From Mycobacterium sp. 1465703.0 (GTDB lineage Bacteria; Actinomycetota; Actinomycetes; Mycobacteriales; Mycobacteriaceae): 64,000 nt of DNA. Both the position numbers and the translations under genes were made by a program. Shown in pieces: positions 1 through 8,527 of this stretch (the first letter of the stretch is position 1; each line of letters opens with the position of its first letter). The notes under the pieces are model-generated. The model searched no databases. It saw nothing but the letters and a program-made list of their open reading frames with translations, and was not told where the DNA came from. The DNA lies in assembly GCF_001672975.1 (NCBI RefSeq), contig NZ_LZKU01000163.1, forward strand, positions 1-64,000. The letters are read 5' to 3'.

Positions 1-692
1 CCCGGCACCCAGCGGACGCGATCGCGGCCGTTGTCGTCGGCGTAGTGCTCGGCGTAGCCGCCCCACTTGACCAGGAAGCTGACGTCGGGTTTGGCGATCT
101 CCCAAGGGTTTCCGTTGGACAGCCAGTTGTCGGTCTGCTCGACCTGCCAGCCGTCGTGAATTTCCTGGTCGAAGATGCCGAATTCGTAGCGGATGCCGTA
201 GCCGATCGCCGGGCGTTCCAGGGTGGCCAGCGAATCCAGGTAGCAGGCGGCGAGCCTGCCGAGGCCGCCGTTGCCCAGTCCCGGTTCCTCCTCGCAGGCC
301 AGAACCGTGTCAAGATCTTGGCCCATCGCTTCCAGCGCCTCGTGTGCTGCCCGCTCCATGCGCAGGTTCAGCAGATTGTTGCCCAGTTGCGGACCCATCA
401 AGAATTCCGCCGACAGATAGCACGTCACCTTGCGGCCGAGGTCGAGTGAAGTCTGCGTCGAGGCTACCCGGCGGTCCTGCATGCGGTCCCGGACCGCGAG
501 CGCGAGCGCGCGGTAATAGTGCTCGGGCCGCCGCGCGGCCGCCGGACGCCCGATCGAGTACCGCAAGTGGTCGTTGATCGCCCGCTGCAACGCGGCCGCG
601 CTCATCCCGGTGCGAGAGTGCTCAACCAAGTCGGCCCGGCTGGGAATGCCGGGCGAGAGACCATCGGAGGGCGTCTGATCGACATCGGTCAT
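1..692 (-). CDS. glgP: Glycogen phosphorylase, N-terminal part (gene runs off the left edge)
   Basis: The reverse strand reads from an ATG at 692 to the window edge without a stop, giving about 230 residues. They match the N-terminal domain of GT35 glycogen/maltodextrin phosphorylases, which release glucose-1-phosphate from glycogen in the cytoplasm. Visible hallmarks are the stretch YLSAEFLMGPQLGNNLLNL, then EEPGLGNGGLGRLAACYLDS, then YGIRYEFGIFDQ and the W-x-NPWE segment. The catalytic C-terminal domain with the pyridoxal-phosphate lysine lies outside the window. It is divergent from the exporter to its right. In M. tuberculosis glgP (Rv1328) is far from the Rv3038c-Rv3065 block, so this junction is a rearrangement relative to that genome. 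Confidence 0.93.
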   Translation of the reverse strand, partial: MTDVDQTPSDGLSPGIPSRADLVEHSRTGMSAAALQRAINDHLRYSIGRPAAARRPEHYYRALALAVRDRMQDRRVASTQTSLDLGRKVTCYLSAEFLMGPQLGNNLLNLRMERAAHEALEAMGQDLDTVLACEEEPGLGNGGLGRLAACYLDSLATLERPAIGYGIRYEFGIFDQEIHDGWQVEQTDNWLSNGNPWEIAKPDVSFLVKWGGYAEHYADDNGRDRVRWVP

Positions 693-714
693 GGCGGGTC
701 CTACTCGCTAGGGG

Positions 715-2409
715 ATGGCGGGCAGTAACGCCCCGGGCCGCGACACGCCCGGTGGCGACAGACCGACAGTGTTGCAGCGATATTTGCACATCCGGAGCGG
801 AATTGACGTCTGCAACGTGAACGGAATCACACGTACTGGCGACGAGACAGCGTTGCCAGCCGGGGTCGGTGAGACCGGGCGGCGACCCCATGGCGCAGAA
901 TCCTCACCCGTGGAGCGGCCTGGTGGCGGTGAATCGAGAGGGCCACGTCAACTGCCGTTGGCGTCGGCCGGTGCGCGCTGGCTCATCGCCGCGGCTGTCC
1001 TCGGTTCGGGAATTGCGCTGCTGGACGCGACCGTGGTCAACGTCGCGCTGCCTACCATCGGCCGGGAGCTTGGTGGGGGTCTGACCGGCCAACAGTGGGT
1101 CCTCGATGGCTACCTGTTGACGCTGAGCGCCTTGCTCCTCTGCGGAGGCGCTGCAGGCGACCGGTACGGCCGGCGGCGGGTCTTTCTTGCCGGACTGGTG
1201 GTTTTCAGCGTGGCTTCTCTCGGCTGCGGTTTGGCGCCGACGATCGGATGGCTGATCGGAACTCGGCTGGTGCAGGGTGTCGGCGCGGCGGCGTTGGTCC
1301 CCGGCAGTCTTGCGCTGATCGACGCCGGCATCATCGACAGCGACCGCGGCCGTGCCGTCGGTCTGTGGGCGGGCATGTCCGGCGTGACGACGGCGCTGGG
1401 TCCCTTCATCGGCGGCTGGCTGGTCGACGCGGCGTCGTGGCGCTGGGTTTTCCTCTTGAACCTTCCGCTGGCCGTCGTGGTGGCATGGATCGCGACGCGG
1501 CATATCTCGGAATCTCACGATCAAACCGCACGGGGCGGCCCCGACATCCCCGGGACTGCCGCCGTCACGATCGGCCTGGCGGGGGTGATCTTCGCGCTGA
1601 TCGAGGCGCCTTCGCGCGGTTGGTCGTTCGTGACTGTCACCCCCGCATTTGTGGGGCTGACGGCGTTGGTCGCTTTTCCCATGATTGAACGGCGCGTACG
1701 GTCACCGCTGTTGCCCCCGAAGCTTTTCCGCTCGACGCAATTCACCGGCGCCAACCTCACCACCTTGGCTGTGTACACGGCGATCGGCGGTGCGTTGTTT
1801 CTCTTGACGCTGCAGCTGCAACAAAGCCTGCACTACTCTGCCCTCGCGGCCGGGCTGGCGACGTTGCCGATGACGATCATCATGATGATCGGCTCCCCGT
1901 TCGCCGGTGCGTTAGGGGAGCGGACCGGCCCCAGGCTGCCCATGACGGTCGGCCCGTTGGTCGCTGCGGGCGGTCTGGCGTTGATGGCGCGTATCGTGCC
2001 CGGGGCAACTTGCCTGGCTGTAGTGCTGCCCGCGGTGGTTATCTTCAGCGTCGGCCTGGCGATCACTGTGGCGCCTCTGACTGCAGCCGTTCTTTCTGCT
2101 GTTCCCGAGAGCTATGCCGGGACCGCTTCGGGTGTCAACAACGCGGTTTCGAGGATCGCGAACCTTCTCGCAATCGCCGTGTTACCGGTCGCAGCCGGGA
2201 TCAACGCAGCCCCCGGGACGCCCCTCGGCCCCGGCTTCTCGTTGGCGATGATCATCGCCGCGGCCGTGTGTGTGGTCGGCGGAAGCGTCGCGCTGGTGAC
2301 CATTCGCACCGGCGCCGACTTTGCGCATCAGTTGGTGCCGGGCATCAACCACGCCTGTCAAGACCCGTGCACCCGACGACCGGGCAACCGCGCGCCCGAC
2401 GCGGTTTAG
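715..2409 (+). CDS. MFS drug exporter, DHA2 (14-TM, EmrB/QacA-like) family
   Basis: This is a proton-driven multidrug exporter of the inner membrane. The conserved start of DHA2 proteins (LDATVVNVALPTIGREL) appears at about residues 104-120. The loop motif GDRYGRRRVFLAG follows between TM2 and TM3, and then the long alternation of hydrophobic segments expected of 14 helices. The first 80 or so residues are Arg/Pro/Gly-rich and unlike the family. The start at 715 is therefore doubtful: in-frame GTG 769, GTG 910 or TTG 958 would give a more usual N terminus. It is divergent from glgP. No regulator gene is adjacent and the substrate cannot be told. Confidence 0.85.
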   Translation: MAGSNAPGRDTPGGDRPTVLQRYLHIRSGIDVCNVNGITRTGDETALPAGVGETGRRPHGAESSPVERPGGGESRGPRQLPLASAGARWLIAAAVLGSGIALLDATVVNVALPTIGRELGGGLTGQQWVLDGYLLTLSALLLCGGAAGDRYGRRRVFLAGLVVFSVASLGCGLAPTIGWLIGTRLVQGVGAAALVPGSLALIDAGIIDSDRGRAVGLWAGMSGVTTALGPFIGGWLVDAASWRWVFLLNLPLAVVVAWIATRHISESHDQTARGGPDIPGTAAVTIGLAGVIFALIEAPSRGWSFVTVTPAFVGLTALVAFPMIERRVRSPLLPPKLFRSTQFTGANLTTLAVYTAIGGALFLLTLQLQQSLHYSALAAGLATLPMTIIMMIGSPFAGALGERTGPRLPMTVGPLVAAGGLALMARIVPGATCLAVVLPAVVIFSVGLAITVAPLTAAVLSAVPESYAGTASGVNNAVSRIANLLAIAVLPVAAGINAAPGTPLGPGFSLAMIIAAAVCVVGGSVALVTIRTGADFAHQLVPGINHACQDPCTRRPGNRAPDAV

Positions 2410-2463
2410 GTCTGCGACAGGAGCCAGCGGATCGTTGGTTGCCACGGCGGATTAGCCGGCCTG

Positions 2464-2787
2464 TCAGTGCGCGCCAGTCAAATTCAGTGTGACCACTCCG
2501 GCGATGATCAGCCCGACCCCGACGATCTTGGTCGCAGATATCGCGGACCCCAGGAACAGCACGGCGATCAGCACGATAAGAGCCGTACCGATGGCCGACC
2601 ACAACGCGTAGGCGACGTCGGTCTGCATGCCGCGCGAAATCGACAACGCGAGCAGCGCGAAGGAGACGGCGTAGCCGACCAGGCATACCACGGTCGGCCA
2701 CAGTCGTGTGAAACCCTCCGTGCTCTTGAGCAGACTGGTCGCGATCACCTCTGCGAATATGGCGCAGAAGAGAAATAAATAGCTCAA
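2464..2787 (-). CDS. mmr: Small multidrug resistance (SMR) efflux protein Mmr
   Basis: A protein of 107 residues with four hydrophobic helices, typical of EmrE-like SMR proteins, which work as dimers to expel cationic drugs against protons. The essential membrane glutamate is in the first helix (CAIFAEVIATSLLKSTEGFT). The last helix ends VVTLNLTGAH. The protein closely resembles M. tuberculosis Mmr (Rv3065). It reads away from the hydrolase gene at 2875, and a palindrome lies between them. The TetR-type regulator found beside mmr in M. tuberculosis (Rv3066) is not next to it here. Confidence 0.93.
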   Translation of the reverse strand: MSYLFLFCAIFAEVIATSLLKSTEGFTRLWPTVVCLVGYAVSFALLALSISRGMQTDVAYALWSAIGTALIVLIAVLFLGSAISATKIVGVGLIIAGVVTLNLTGAH

Positions 2788-2806
2788 AAACGCCTCCTTG
2801 CGTACC

Positions 2807-2816
2807 CGTGTACACG
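2807..2816. promoter_or_regulatory. Palindrome in the mmr/hydrolase divergent promoter region
   Basis: The perfect 10-bp palindrome cgtgtacacg is followed directly by tacgtatttacatgac, which repeats the gtacgta/tac pattern. It sits 20 bp upstream of the mmr start and about 60 bp before the hydrolase start. A TetR-type repressor site is the likeliest reading, but no cognate regulator is adjacent. Confidence 0.4.
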
Positions 2817-2874
2817 TACGTATTTACATGACATGGAACCGATGGCATCTGCTGACTCGAAAGGATTGCGCCGG

Positions 2875-3798
2875 ATGACACTTACCGCGCATCAATTGAA
2901 GATTGACGTCAGCGAGGTGATGGGGGAAACAGCGTCGCTGGCGGCGACTTACTATCCGGTGCGCACCGGCGCGAAGGCACCCGCCGTGTTGGTTTGTCTG
3001 CCGGGCGGTACCTACAGTCGCGAATACTGGGACCTTCGCATCCCCGGCCATGACGGATACAGCTTTGCCGATTTCGCCACCGGCAATGGGTACGCCGTGG
3101 TGACCATCGACCCGTTGGGCACCGGCGAAAGCTCGCAGCCCGCAGGTGATTTCGATTTCACCGACATCGCCGCCACGCTGGCATGCGCGGTCTCCGCCTT
3201 GCCGGACACCACCGGCATCTGTGCGCCCCCGGTCGCAATCGCGCATTCCCTGGGCGGGTATTTGGCCATCACCCAGCAAGCGCTGTTTCGCAGTTATGCC
3301 GGCATGGCGGTTCTGGGCTGCACCAATCAACACGTGGCACCGCTGAACCTGGATCCGGCGTTCATCGCCCGCGCGGCAACCGCGCAAGGCCGCGCCGAGT
3401 TGGCCTCCGAGATCCTTTCTGCACTGCCGCAGACGTACTTCGAGGGTCCGCGCGAGTATTTGCAGAGTTGGTTCCACCTCGCTGACGTCCCCGCCGACGT
3501 CGTCGCGGCGGACTGCGTCACCGCAAAGTCGATGGTGCCGCGCATCTTCGGCACCGCCATGATCCCCGGTGTCGTCGCCGAGCATGCCGCATCGATCGAC
3601 ATTCCGGTGCTCGTCGGTTATGGCGTCGTCGACGTCTCACCCGACCCACGCGCAGAGGCCGGCCTCTATCGCAGCTGCCCGGACATCACCACCCTCGTCA
3701 TCGCCGACAGTGCGCACTGCCACAACATGGCGTCGAGTCGGCGCCGGCTTTGGCGGCGCCTGCTGGACTGGACAGTGACCGTGAGTTCGCGATCGTGA
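2875..3798 (+). CDS. Alpha/beta hydrolase
   Basis: Cytoplasmic alpha/beta-hydrolase fold of about 307 residues. The nucleophile elbow AHSLGG supplies the serine, GVVDVSPDPRAE probably the acid and DSAHCHNMA the histidine. The oxyanion strand reads VCLPGGTYSREYW. The start at ATG 2875 is preferred because GAAAGGA lies at 2859-2865; in-frame ATGs at 2833 and 2845 have no such site. Its stop overlaps the GTG start of the DoxX gene, so the two are probably translated together. Substrate unknown. Confidence 0.8.
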   Translation: MTLTAHQLKIDVSEVMGETASLAATYYPVRTGAKAPAVLVCLPGGTYSREYWDLRIPGHDGYSFADFATGNGYAVVTIDPLGTGESSQPAGDFDFTDIAATLACAVSALPDTTGICAPPVAIAHSLGGYLAITQQALFRSYAGMAVLGCTNQHVAPLNLDPAFIARAATAQGRAELASEILSALPQTYFEGPREYLQSWFHLADVPADVVAADCVTAKSMVPRIFGTAMIPGVVAEHAASIDIPVLVGYGVVDVSPDPRAEAGLYRSCPDITTLVIADSAHCHNMASSRRRLWRRLLDWTVTVSSRS

Positions 3799-4259
3799 CG
3801 AAGAATCTCGAGCAAAAACTGGTTCGCTGTGCCCCGGCCGCGCTGAGTCTGTTTCGATGCGTCTACGGCCTGCTCTTTGCCGCATACGGCTCGAGAAGCC
3901 TGTTCGATTGGCCCGTCCGTTCCCCGGTCCCTATCGAGTTCGCGGCATCGCCCGAGTGGTATGCCGGGCTGATCGAACTCGTCGCGGGTCTGCTCATCGC
4001 CGCAGGGTTGTACACCCGCGCCGCCGCGTTCGTCGCCTCGGGAGAGATGGCGGTCGCCTATTTCGCCATCCATCAACCTCGGGCGCTGTGGCCGGTCGCC
4101 GATCCGCCGGCGGGCAACGGCGGGGCCCTGGCGATCCTGTTCTGTTTCGCCTTCTTCCTGCTGGTCTTTACGGGCCCCGGCAACTACTCCCTGGACGCGC
4201 GCCGCGGGCGGCGGGCCGCTCGGCGTCGGGGCGATGACGGGCGATTCGAAAAGCCGTGA
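3795..4259 (+). CDS. DoxX-family membrane protein
   Basis: A small integral membrane protein of about 154 residues with four hydrophobic segments: ALSLFRCVYGLLFAAYG, YAGLIELVAGLLIAAGLYT, AAAFVASGEMAVAYF and GGALAILFCFAFFLLVFTGP. The E-L-x-x-G-L-L-x-A-x-G and E-M-A-x-A-Y-F patterns are typical of DoxX/DoxD-like proteins, often linked to redox homeostasis. GTG 3795 overlaps the stop of the hydrolase (GTGA), which decides the start over the upstream ATG at 3750. The tail is basic (RRGRRAARRR). Confidence 0.78.
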   Translation: MTKNLEQKLVRCAPAALSLFRCVYGLLFAAYGSRSLFDWPVRSPVPIEFAASPEWYAGLIELVAGLLIAAGLYTRAAAFVASGEMAVAYFAIHQPRALWPVADPPAGNGGALAILFCFAFFLLVFTGPGNYSLDARRGRRAARRRGDDGRFEKP

Positions 4260-4348
4260 CGCAATGCTTTCCCTCGATCGCCGATAATGGCATTCTCTGA
4301 TACGGAGAAGCCGTTTCCGACGGCGGGCGGTTTCGGAGGAGGTCGACG

Positions 4349-5146
4349 ATGAGCGCACGACGCTGCGACGGGATGGTGGCTCTGGTCACCGGAAGCAGCC
4401 GGGGTCTGGGCCGGGCAATCGCCGCGCGGCTGGCTTCGGAAGGTGCGACGGTGGCGTTGACCGCCCGCACGATGGACCCCGATCCCAAATACCAGGGGTC
4501 GCTGAGCCAGACCCGCGACGAGATTGCCGCCGCGGGCGGAAAGGCCATCGCCGTCCAAGCGGACCTGTCCCAATCCGAGGACCGGGAACGGCTTTTCGCC
4601 GAGGTCGTCAGTGCCGTCGGCGCCCCGGACATCCTGGTCAACAACGCCGCGGTGACGTTCCTGCGGCCTCTGGAAGGGTTCCCCGAGCGGCGTGCCCGGC
4701 TGATGATGGAGATGCATGTCCTCGGGCCGCTGCATCTGTGTCAGTTGGCGATACCCGCGATGCGTGACCGCGGCCGCGGCTGGATCGTGAACCTGACCTC
4801 GGTGGGCGGCGACCTGCCGCCCGGGCCGCCGTTCTCGGAATTCGACCGGACCGCGGGCTTCGGCATCTACGGTACGGCCAAAGCGGCGCTCAACCGATTG
4901 ACGAAAAGCCTTGCGGCTGAACTGTACGACGACGGAATTGCGGTCAATGCCGCCGCTCCGTCCAATCCGGTGGCGACGCCCGGCGCCGGCACCCTCGACC
5001 TGGCCAAAACCGACACCGAGGACATCGCGCTGATCACCGAGACGGCGTTCCGGTTGTGCACGGGTGATCCGAAGACCCTGACAGGTCGCATCGCACACAC
5101 CCAGCCCTTCCTCGCCGAGGTCGGCTGGACGGCGCCGGCGGGCTGA
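4349..5146 (+). CDS. Short-chain dehydrogenase/reductase (SDR)
   Basis: Rossmann-fold NAD(P)-dependent oxidoreductase of 265 residues. The nucleotide-binding motif TGSSRGLG is near residues 15-22, the NNAA motif is present, and the catalytic pair is Tyr174 and Lys178 (YGTAK). The RBS is GGAGGTCG just before ATG. It abuts the next gene with no gap (TGA then ATG), so the SDR and the phosphotransferase-like protein form an operon. Substrate not evident. Confidence 0.85.
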   Translation: MSARRCDGMVALVTGSSRGLGRAIAARLASEGATVALTARTMDPDPKYQGSLSQTRDEIAAAGGKAIAVQADLSQSEDRERLFAEVVSAVGAPDILVNNAAVTFLRPLEGFPERRARLMMEMHVLGPLHLCQLAIPAMRDRGRGWIVNLTSVGGDLPPGPPFSEFDRTAGFGIYGTAKAALNRLTKSLAAELYDDGIAVNAAAPSNPVATPGAGTLDLAKTDTEDIALITETAFRLCTGDPKTLTGRIAHTQPFLAEVGWTAPAG

Positions 5147-6106
5147 ATGGCCGAGCTCAATCTTGACGAGCTGCGCCGGCGACTCGACCGGATTGGTGTC
5201 CTGGACATCGCTCCGCTGGCCGGGGGAGCGTCCGGTCTGACCTTCGCCGGCGCCAGGGATGGCGAACGTGTGGTGATCAAAGTCGCTCCGCCGGGCGTCG
5301 AACCGGTCGCGCATCGCGACGTACTGCGCCAGGCCCGTGTCATCAAAGCGCTTGCCGGCAGCGGTGTTCCGGTCCCGGCAGTCCTGTGCGAGGACGCGGG
5401 GGATCCACCCGACACACCCCCGTTGTATGTGATGTCGCATGTCGACGGCGATTGTGTGGAACCGTTGTTCGACGGTTTGCCGTCGACCGGAGGTCTGTCC
5501 GATCGGTATCGAAATGCGTGCCGGGCGATGGCCGCGCTGCACAGACTCGCGCCGACGGACCTCGGGCTGGGCGATGAACCGGTGGTCGATCCGGTCGCCG
5601 AAGTCCACCGGTGGTCCGACACGCTGCGGACTGTCGACCCGGCGCTGGTGCCCGACTGGCCGAAAGTGCGTGATGCCCTGCTGGATTGCGCACCGAGCGC
5701 GATGATGCCCCGGGTGGTGCACGGTGACTTCCGGCTGGGCAACCTGCTCGCGACCGGGCCGCAGGTGAACGCCGTGATCGATTGGGAGATCTGGTCGATT
5801 GGCGATCCGCGCATCGACGTGGGCTGGTTCCTGATCAACAGCGACCCTGACACCTACCGCCGGGTCGCGGGGCCCGACGGCACGGTGCCGCCGATCGCCG
5901 AGCTCGCCGGGCTCTACCAGAGTGAGTTGAGTTGCCAGGTAACTGATTTGCCGTGGTTCACCGCGCTGGCATGCTTCAAGTCGGCCGCAACCTGGTCGTT
6001 GATCGTCAAGCACAATCGCCGCCGATCATCGCCGCGAGCTGAGTTGGAAGATATGGCAGCAACTTTGCCGAGATTGCTCGACCGTGCCCGATCAACGCTG
6101 GCTTAA
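5147..6106 (+). CDS. Aminoglycoside/choline-kinase-like phosphotransferase (FadE36-like APH family)
   Basis: 319 residues with the APH fold. A glycine-rich N-terminal loop (GGASGLTFAG) and the ATP-binding lysine (ERVVIKVAPPG) come first. The catalytic loop VVHGDFRLGNLL and the metal-binding VIDWE follow. Relatives often lie beside acyl-CoA dehydrogenases and SDRs and phosphorylate an alcohol or acyl-CoA intermediate; a drug-resistance role is less likely. Translated with the SDR upstream. Confidence 0.8.
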   Translation: MAELNLDELRRRLDRIGVLDIAPLAGGASGLTFAGARDGERVVIKVAPPGVEPVAHRDVLRQARVIKALAGSGVPVPAVLCEDAGDPPDTPPLYVMSHVDGDCVEPLFDGLPSTGGLSDRYRNACRAMAALHRLAPTDLGLGDEPVVDPVAEVHRWSDTLRTVDPALVPDWPKVRDALLDCAPSAMMPRVVHGDFRLGNLLATGPQVNAVIDWEIWSIGDPRIDVGWFLINSDPDTYRRVAGPDGTVPPIAELAGLYQSELSCQVTDLPWFTALACFKSAATWSLIVKHNRRRSSPRAELEDMAATLPRLLDRARSTLA

Positions 6107-6114
6107 CGCCGGTA

Positions 6115-6363
6115 TTAGTGGCAGCGCACCAGAAGATTTTCGCAGATCATTCCGACATCGCCCGTATCGTTCACGGGCTGGCCTTCATTGGATGGGTTCT
6201 GCCACGTAGTCGGAAACGGGCTCCATATCTCGTCCATCCCTGGCGGCGGTTGGGGTCGCGGATCGACGTTCGGGCTCGCGTAGGCCACGCCAGAGGAGCT
6301 CAGCAGGGCGATGATGGTGGACGCGCAAACCAGCAATCCGCGAACGCGCATGCGCAGCGTCAT
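6115..6363 (-). CDS. Small secreted protein of unknown function
   Basis: 82 residues with a clear Sec signal peptide: basic MTLRMRVRG, a hydrophobic core (LLVCASTIIALLSSSGVAYA) and likely cleavage after AYA-SP. The mature part is about 53 residues, Pro/Asn-rich, with two cysteines near the end (MICENLLVRCH) that could form a disulphide. It reads away from the MspA porin gene. Short secreted proteins of this W/P-rich kind are common in mycobacteria without known function. Confidence 0.65.
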   Translation of the reverse strand: MTLRMRVRGLLVCASTIIALLSSSGVAYASPNVDPRPQPPPGMDEIWSPFPTTWQNPSNEGQPVNDTGDVGMICENLLVRCH

Positions 6364-6531
6364 CGCCGCCTCCTCGGTTTCTGGCCGGATTGTTGGCTTT
6401 GGAATTGAACTCTACCTTTGCACCGCATCGCATAACAGTTACAAACACACAACAACTTCGTCCGGCTGTTCAGCAAATTTCGCGACTCGAATCGTCGGGT
6501 GCGTACGGTGTCGCACGTGAGGCCCGTGTCC

Positions 6532-7215
6532 ATGGTGGTTCGTCGCGCGATGGTGGTTGCCGCCTGCCTGGTGATTTCGTTGCCCACGGCGGCAACGACG
6601 GGTGCAGATCCCGACGTCGTTCCTGCCGCTGCGGAAGCAGCGCCGGACGTCGAGGGAGCGATGCCGTCGAATCCGCCGGCAATCCTCAATACCCCCGACG
6701 GTTGGACCTTGGGGGTGGGCGCTAAGGACGAGAAGCAGGTTCCGGTGGCGCCGTTGACCACCGCCACGTCGTCGCGTGAGTATCTCGCCAGCGGGATATT
6801 CGTCGGCTCGCTGGTGGGGCCGGGACAGCCCCAGGGTGTGCTCGAGGTGGGGTACGAGATCGGTTGTGGCATCGACATGAGCACCTCCGATGGCGTCACG
6901 ATCGGGGGGAGCGCCGGTGTTACCCCGGGTGTGACGGGGCCGGTGACCGGTGTGCCGTTCGACCTGTTGCCGTTGGTCATTTTTCCGACCTCGAGCTTGC
7001 TGAATGTGGGGCTCAAACCCGGTCTGGTGGTTGTGGTGCCGGTGGTCAAGAAACAGTTCCGGGGACCGAATCCCTGGGTGATGGTCAGCGACTTCCACGT
7101 CAAGATCGACGGGTGCGTGGGCGAGTCGTTCATCCGGTCTTATGCAGTGCTGAATCGAGTGACCGACGAATCCGACGTGGTGCTGTCCTACATCGGTGTT
7201 ACCAAGAAGGTCTGA
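6532..7215 (+). CDS. MspA-family outer-membrane porin-like protein
   Basis: A secreted protein with a signal peptide (MVVRRAMVVAACLVISLPTAATTGA) and an MspA domain. Recognisable blocks are GWTLGVGAKDEKQVPVAPL, REYLASGIFVGSL, LEVGYEIGCGID and the C-terminal VLSYIGVTKKV. MspA forms octameric beta-barrel pores in the mycobacterial outer membrane for hydrophilic solutes. Unlike classic MspA, the constriction-loop region is replaced by a Gly/Thr/Val-rich stretch and two cysteines occur (GCGID, DGCVG), so pore properties may differ. The start at ATG 6532 gives the best signal peptide; upstream in-frame GTGs exist. Confidence 0.82.
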   Translation: MVVRRAMVVAACLVISLPTAATTGADPDVVPAAAEAAPDVEGAMPSNPPAILNTPDGWTLGVGAKDEKQVPVAPLTTATSSREYLASGIFVGSLVGPGQPQGVLEVGYEIGCGIDMSTSDGVTIGGSAGVTPGVTGPVTGVPFDLLPLVIFPTSSLLNVGLKPGLVVVVPVVKKQFRGPNPWVMVSDFHVKIDGCVGESFIRSYAVLNRVTDESDVVLSYIGVTKKV

Positions 7216-7228
7216 TCGGGCTCGCTGC

Positions 7229-8524
7229 TCAGCTGCGCGGAATGCCCGCCAACTTGTCGGCGAACTTCGCCTCCGCGGCCGCGCGCAACCGCAATAGATG
7301 TTCGGAGGGAAACAGATCAGGTGCGGGTTCGCGGTCTTTCAGCAACAGCCGTGCCAGCGTTACCTTGTGTACTTCGGTCGGACCGTCCGCCAGTCCGAGC
7401 ACGAAGGACTCCACCAGATACTGCACAAACGGCATCTCGTGGGTGGTGCCCAACGACCCGTGCAGTTGCAGCGCCCGCGACGAAACATCATGCAGCACCT
7501 TCTGCATCATTGCCTTCACCGCCGAGATGTCGGCTCGCACGGCCTTATAGTCGTTGAATTGGTCGATCTTCCAAGCGGTTTGAAGGGTCAGCAGGCGGAA
7601 CGCCTCGATCTCCATCCACGAGTCAGCAACCATCTCCTGCACCAGTTGCTTGTTGGCCAGTACCTCGCCCTGGGTGTAGCGCGACGCAGCCCGCTCGCAG
7701 ATCATGTCGAAGATCCGGCGGACCAGGCCCACCGTGCGCATTGCATGGTGAATCCGCCCACCGCCCAATCGGGTCTGCGCGACAACGAAGGCCCCGCCCC
7801 GCGGCCCCAACATGTGGTCGGCAGGTACGCGGACGTTTTCGTAGCGGACATAACCCTCACGCCCACCGCCGATTGGCTGATAACCCAACCCGACGTCGCG
7901 TAGCACGTTGATGCCGGGGGTGTCGCCGGGAACGACGAACATCGAGTAACGCTGATACGGCGGCGCCTCGGGATCGGTCATCGCCATCACGATGATGAAC
8001 GACGCCATCGAGGCGAACGACGAAAACCACTTCTCGCCGTTGATGACCCAGTGATCACCGTCTTGCTCCGCGGTGGTGCGAAACACTTTGGGGTCGGCCC
8101 CGCCCTGCGGTTCGGTCATCGAAAAGCACGAGATGATGCGGTTGTCCAGCAGCGGCTCCAGATAGCGTTCCTTGAGCTCGGGTGTGCCGTAGTGCGCCAG
8201 GATTTCGCTGTTGCCGGAATCGGGCGCCTGCGAGCCGAAGACGATGGGTGCGCACTCCGAGCGGCCCAGAATCTCGTTGAGCAGAGCCAACTTCACCTGC
8301 CCGTAGCCGGGACCGCCGAGGTGCGGGCCCAGGTGGGTGGCCCACAGTCCCCGCTTTTTGACGATCTCCTGCAACGGCGGTATCAGCGCCTGACGCACCG
8401 GGTCATTGAGATCGTGAGATTCCTTGACGATCAGGTCGATCGGCTCGCACTCTTCGCGCACGAAGCCGTCGACCCAAGCCAGTTGTTCTGCCCACTGCGG
8501 GTCGGTGGAAAAGTCCCACGACAT
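7229..8524 (-). CDS. Acyl-CoA dehydrogenase (FadE family)
   Basis: 431-residue flavoprotein that introduces the alpha,beta double bond into an acyl-CoA. Visible are the FAD-contact region CFSMTEPQGGADP, WVINGEKWFSSFA, the middle beta domain and the C-terminal helix with LQLHGSLGTTHEMPF and the ADGPTEVHK motif. It is the last gene of a four-gene reverse-strand operon, 3 bp after the CoA-transferase stop. Sequence alone does not fix the acyl substrate. Confidence 0.9.
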   Translation of the reverse strand: MSWDFSTDPQWAEQLAWVDGFVREECEPIDLIVKESHDLNDPVRQALIPPLQEIVKKRGLWATHLGPHLGGPGYGQVKLALLNEILGRSECAPIVFGSQAPDSGNSEILAHYGTPELKERYLEPLLDNRIISCFSMTEPQGGADPKVFRTTAEQDGDHWVINGEKWFSSFASMASFIIVMAMTDPEAPPYQRYSMFVVPGDTPGINVLRDVGLGYQPIGGGREGYVRYENVRVPADHMLGPRGGAFVVAQTRLGGGRIHHAMRTVGLVRRIFDMICERAASRYTQGEVLANKQLVQEMVADSWMEIEAFRLLTLQTAWKIDQFNDYKAVRADISAVKAMMQKVLHDVSSRALQLHGSLGTTHEMPFVQYLVESFVLGLADGPTEVHKVTLARLLLKDREPAPDLFPSEHLLRLRAAAEAKFADKLAGIPRS

Positions 8525-8527
8525 CAG

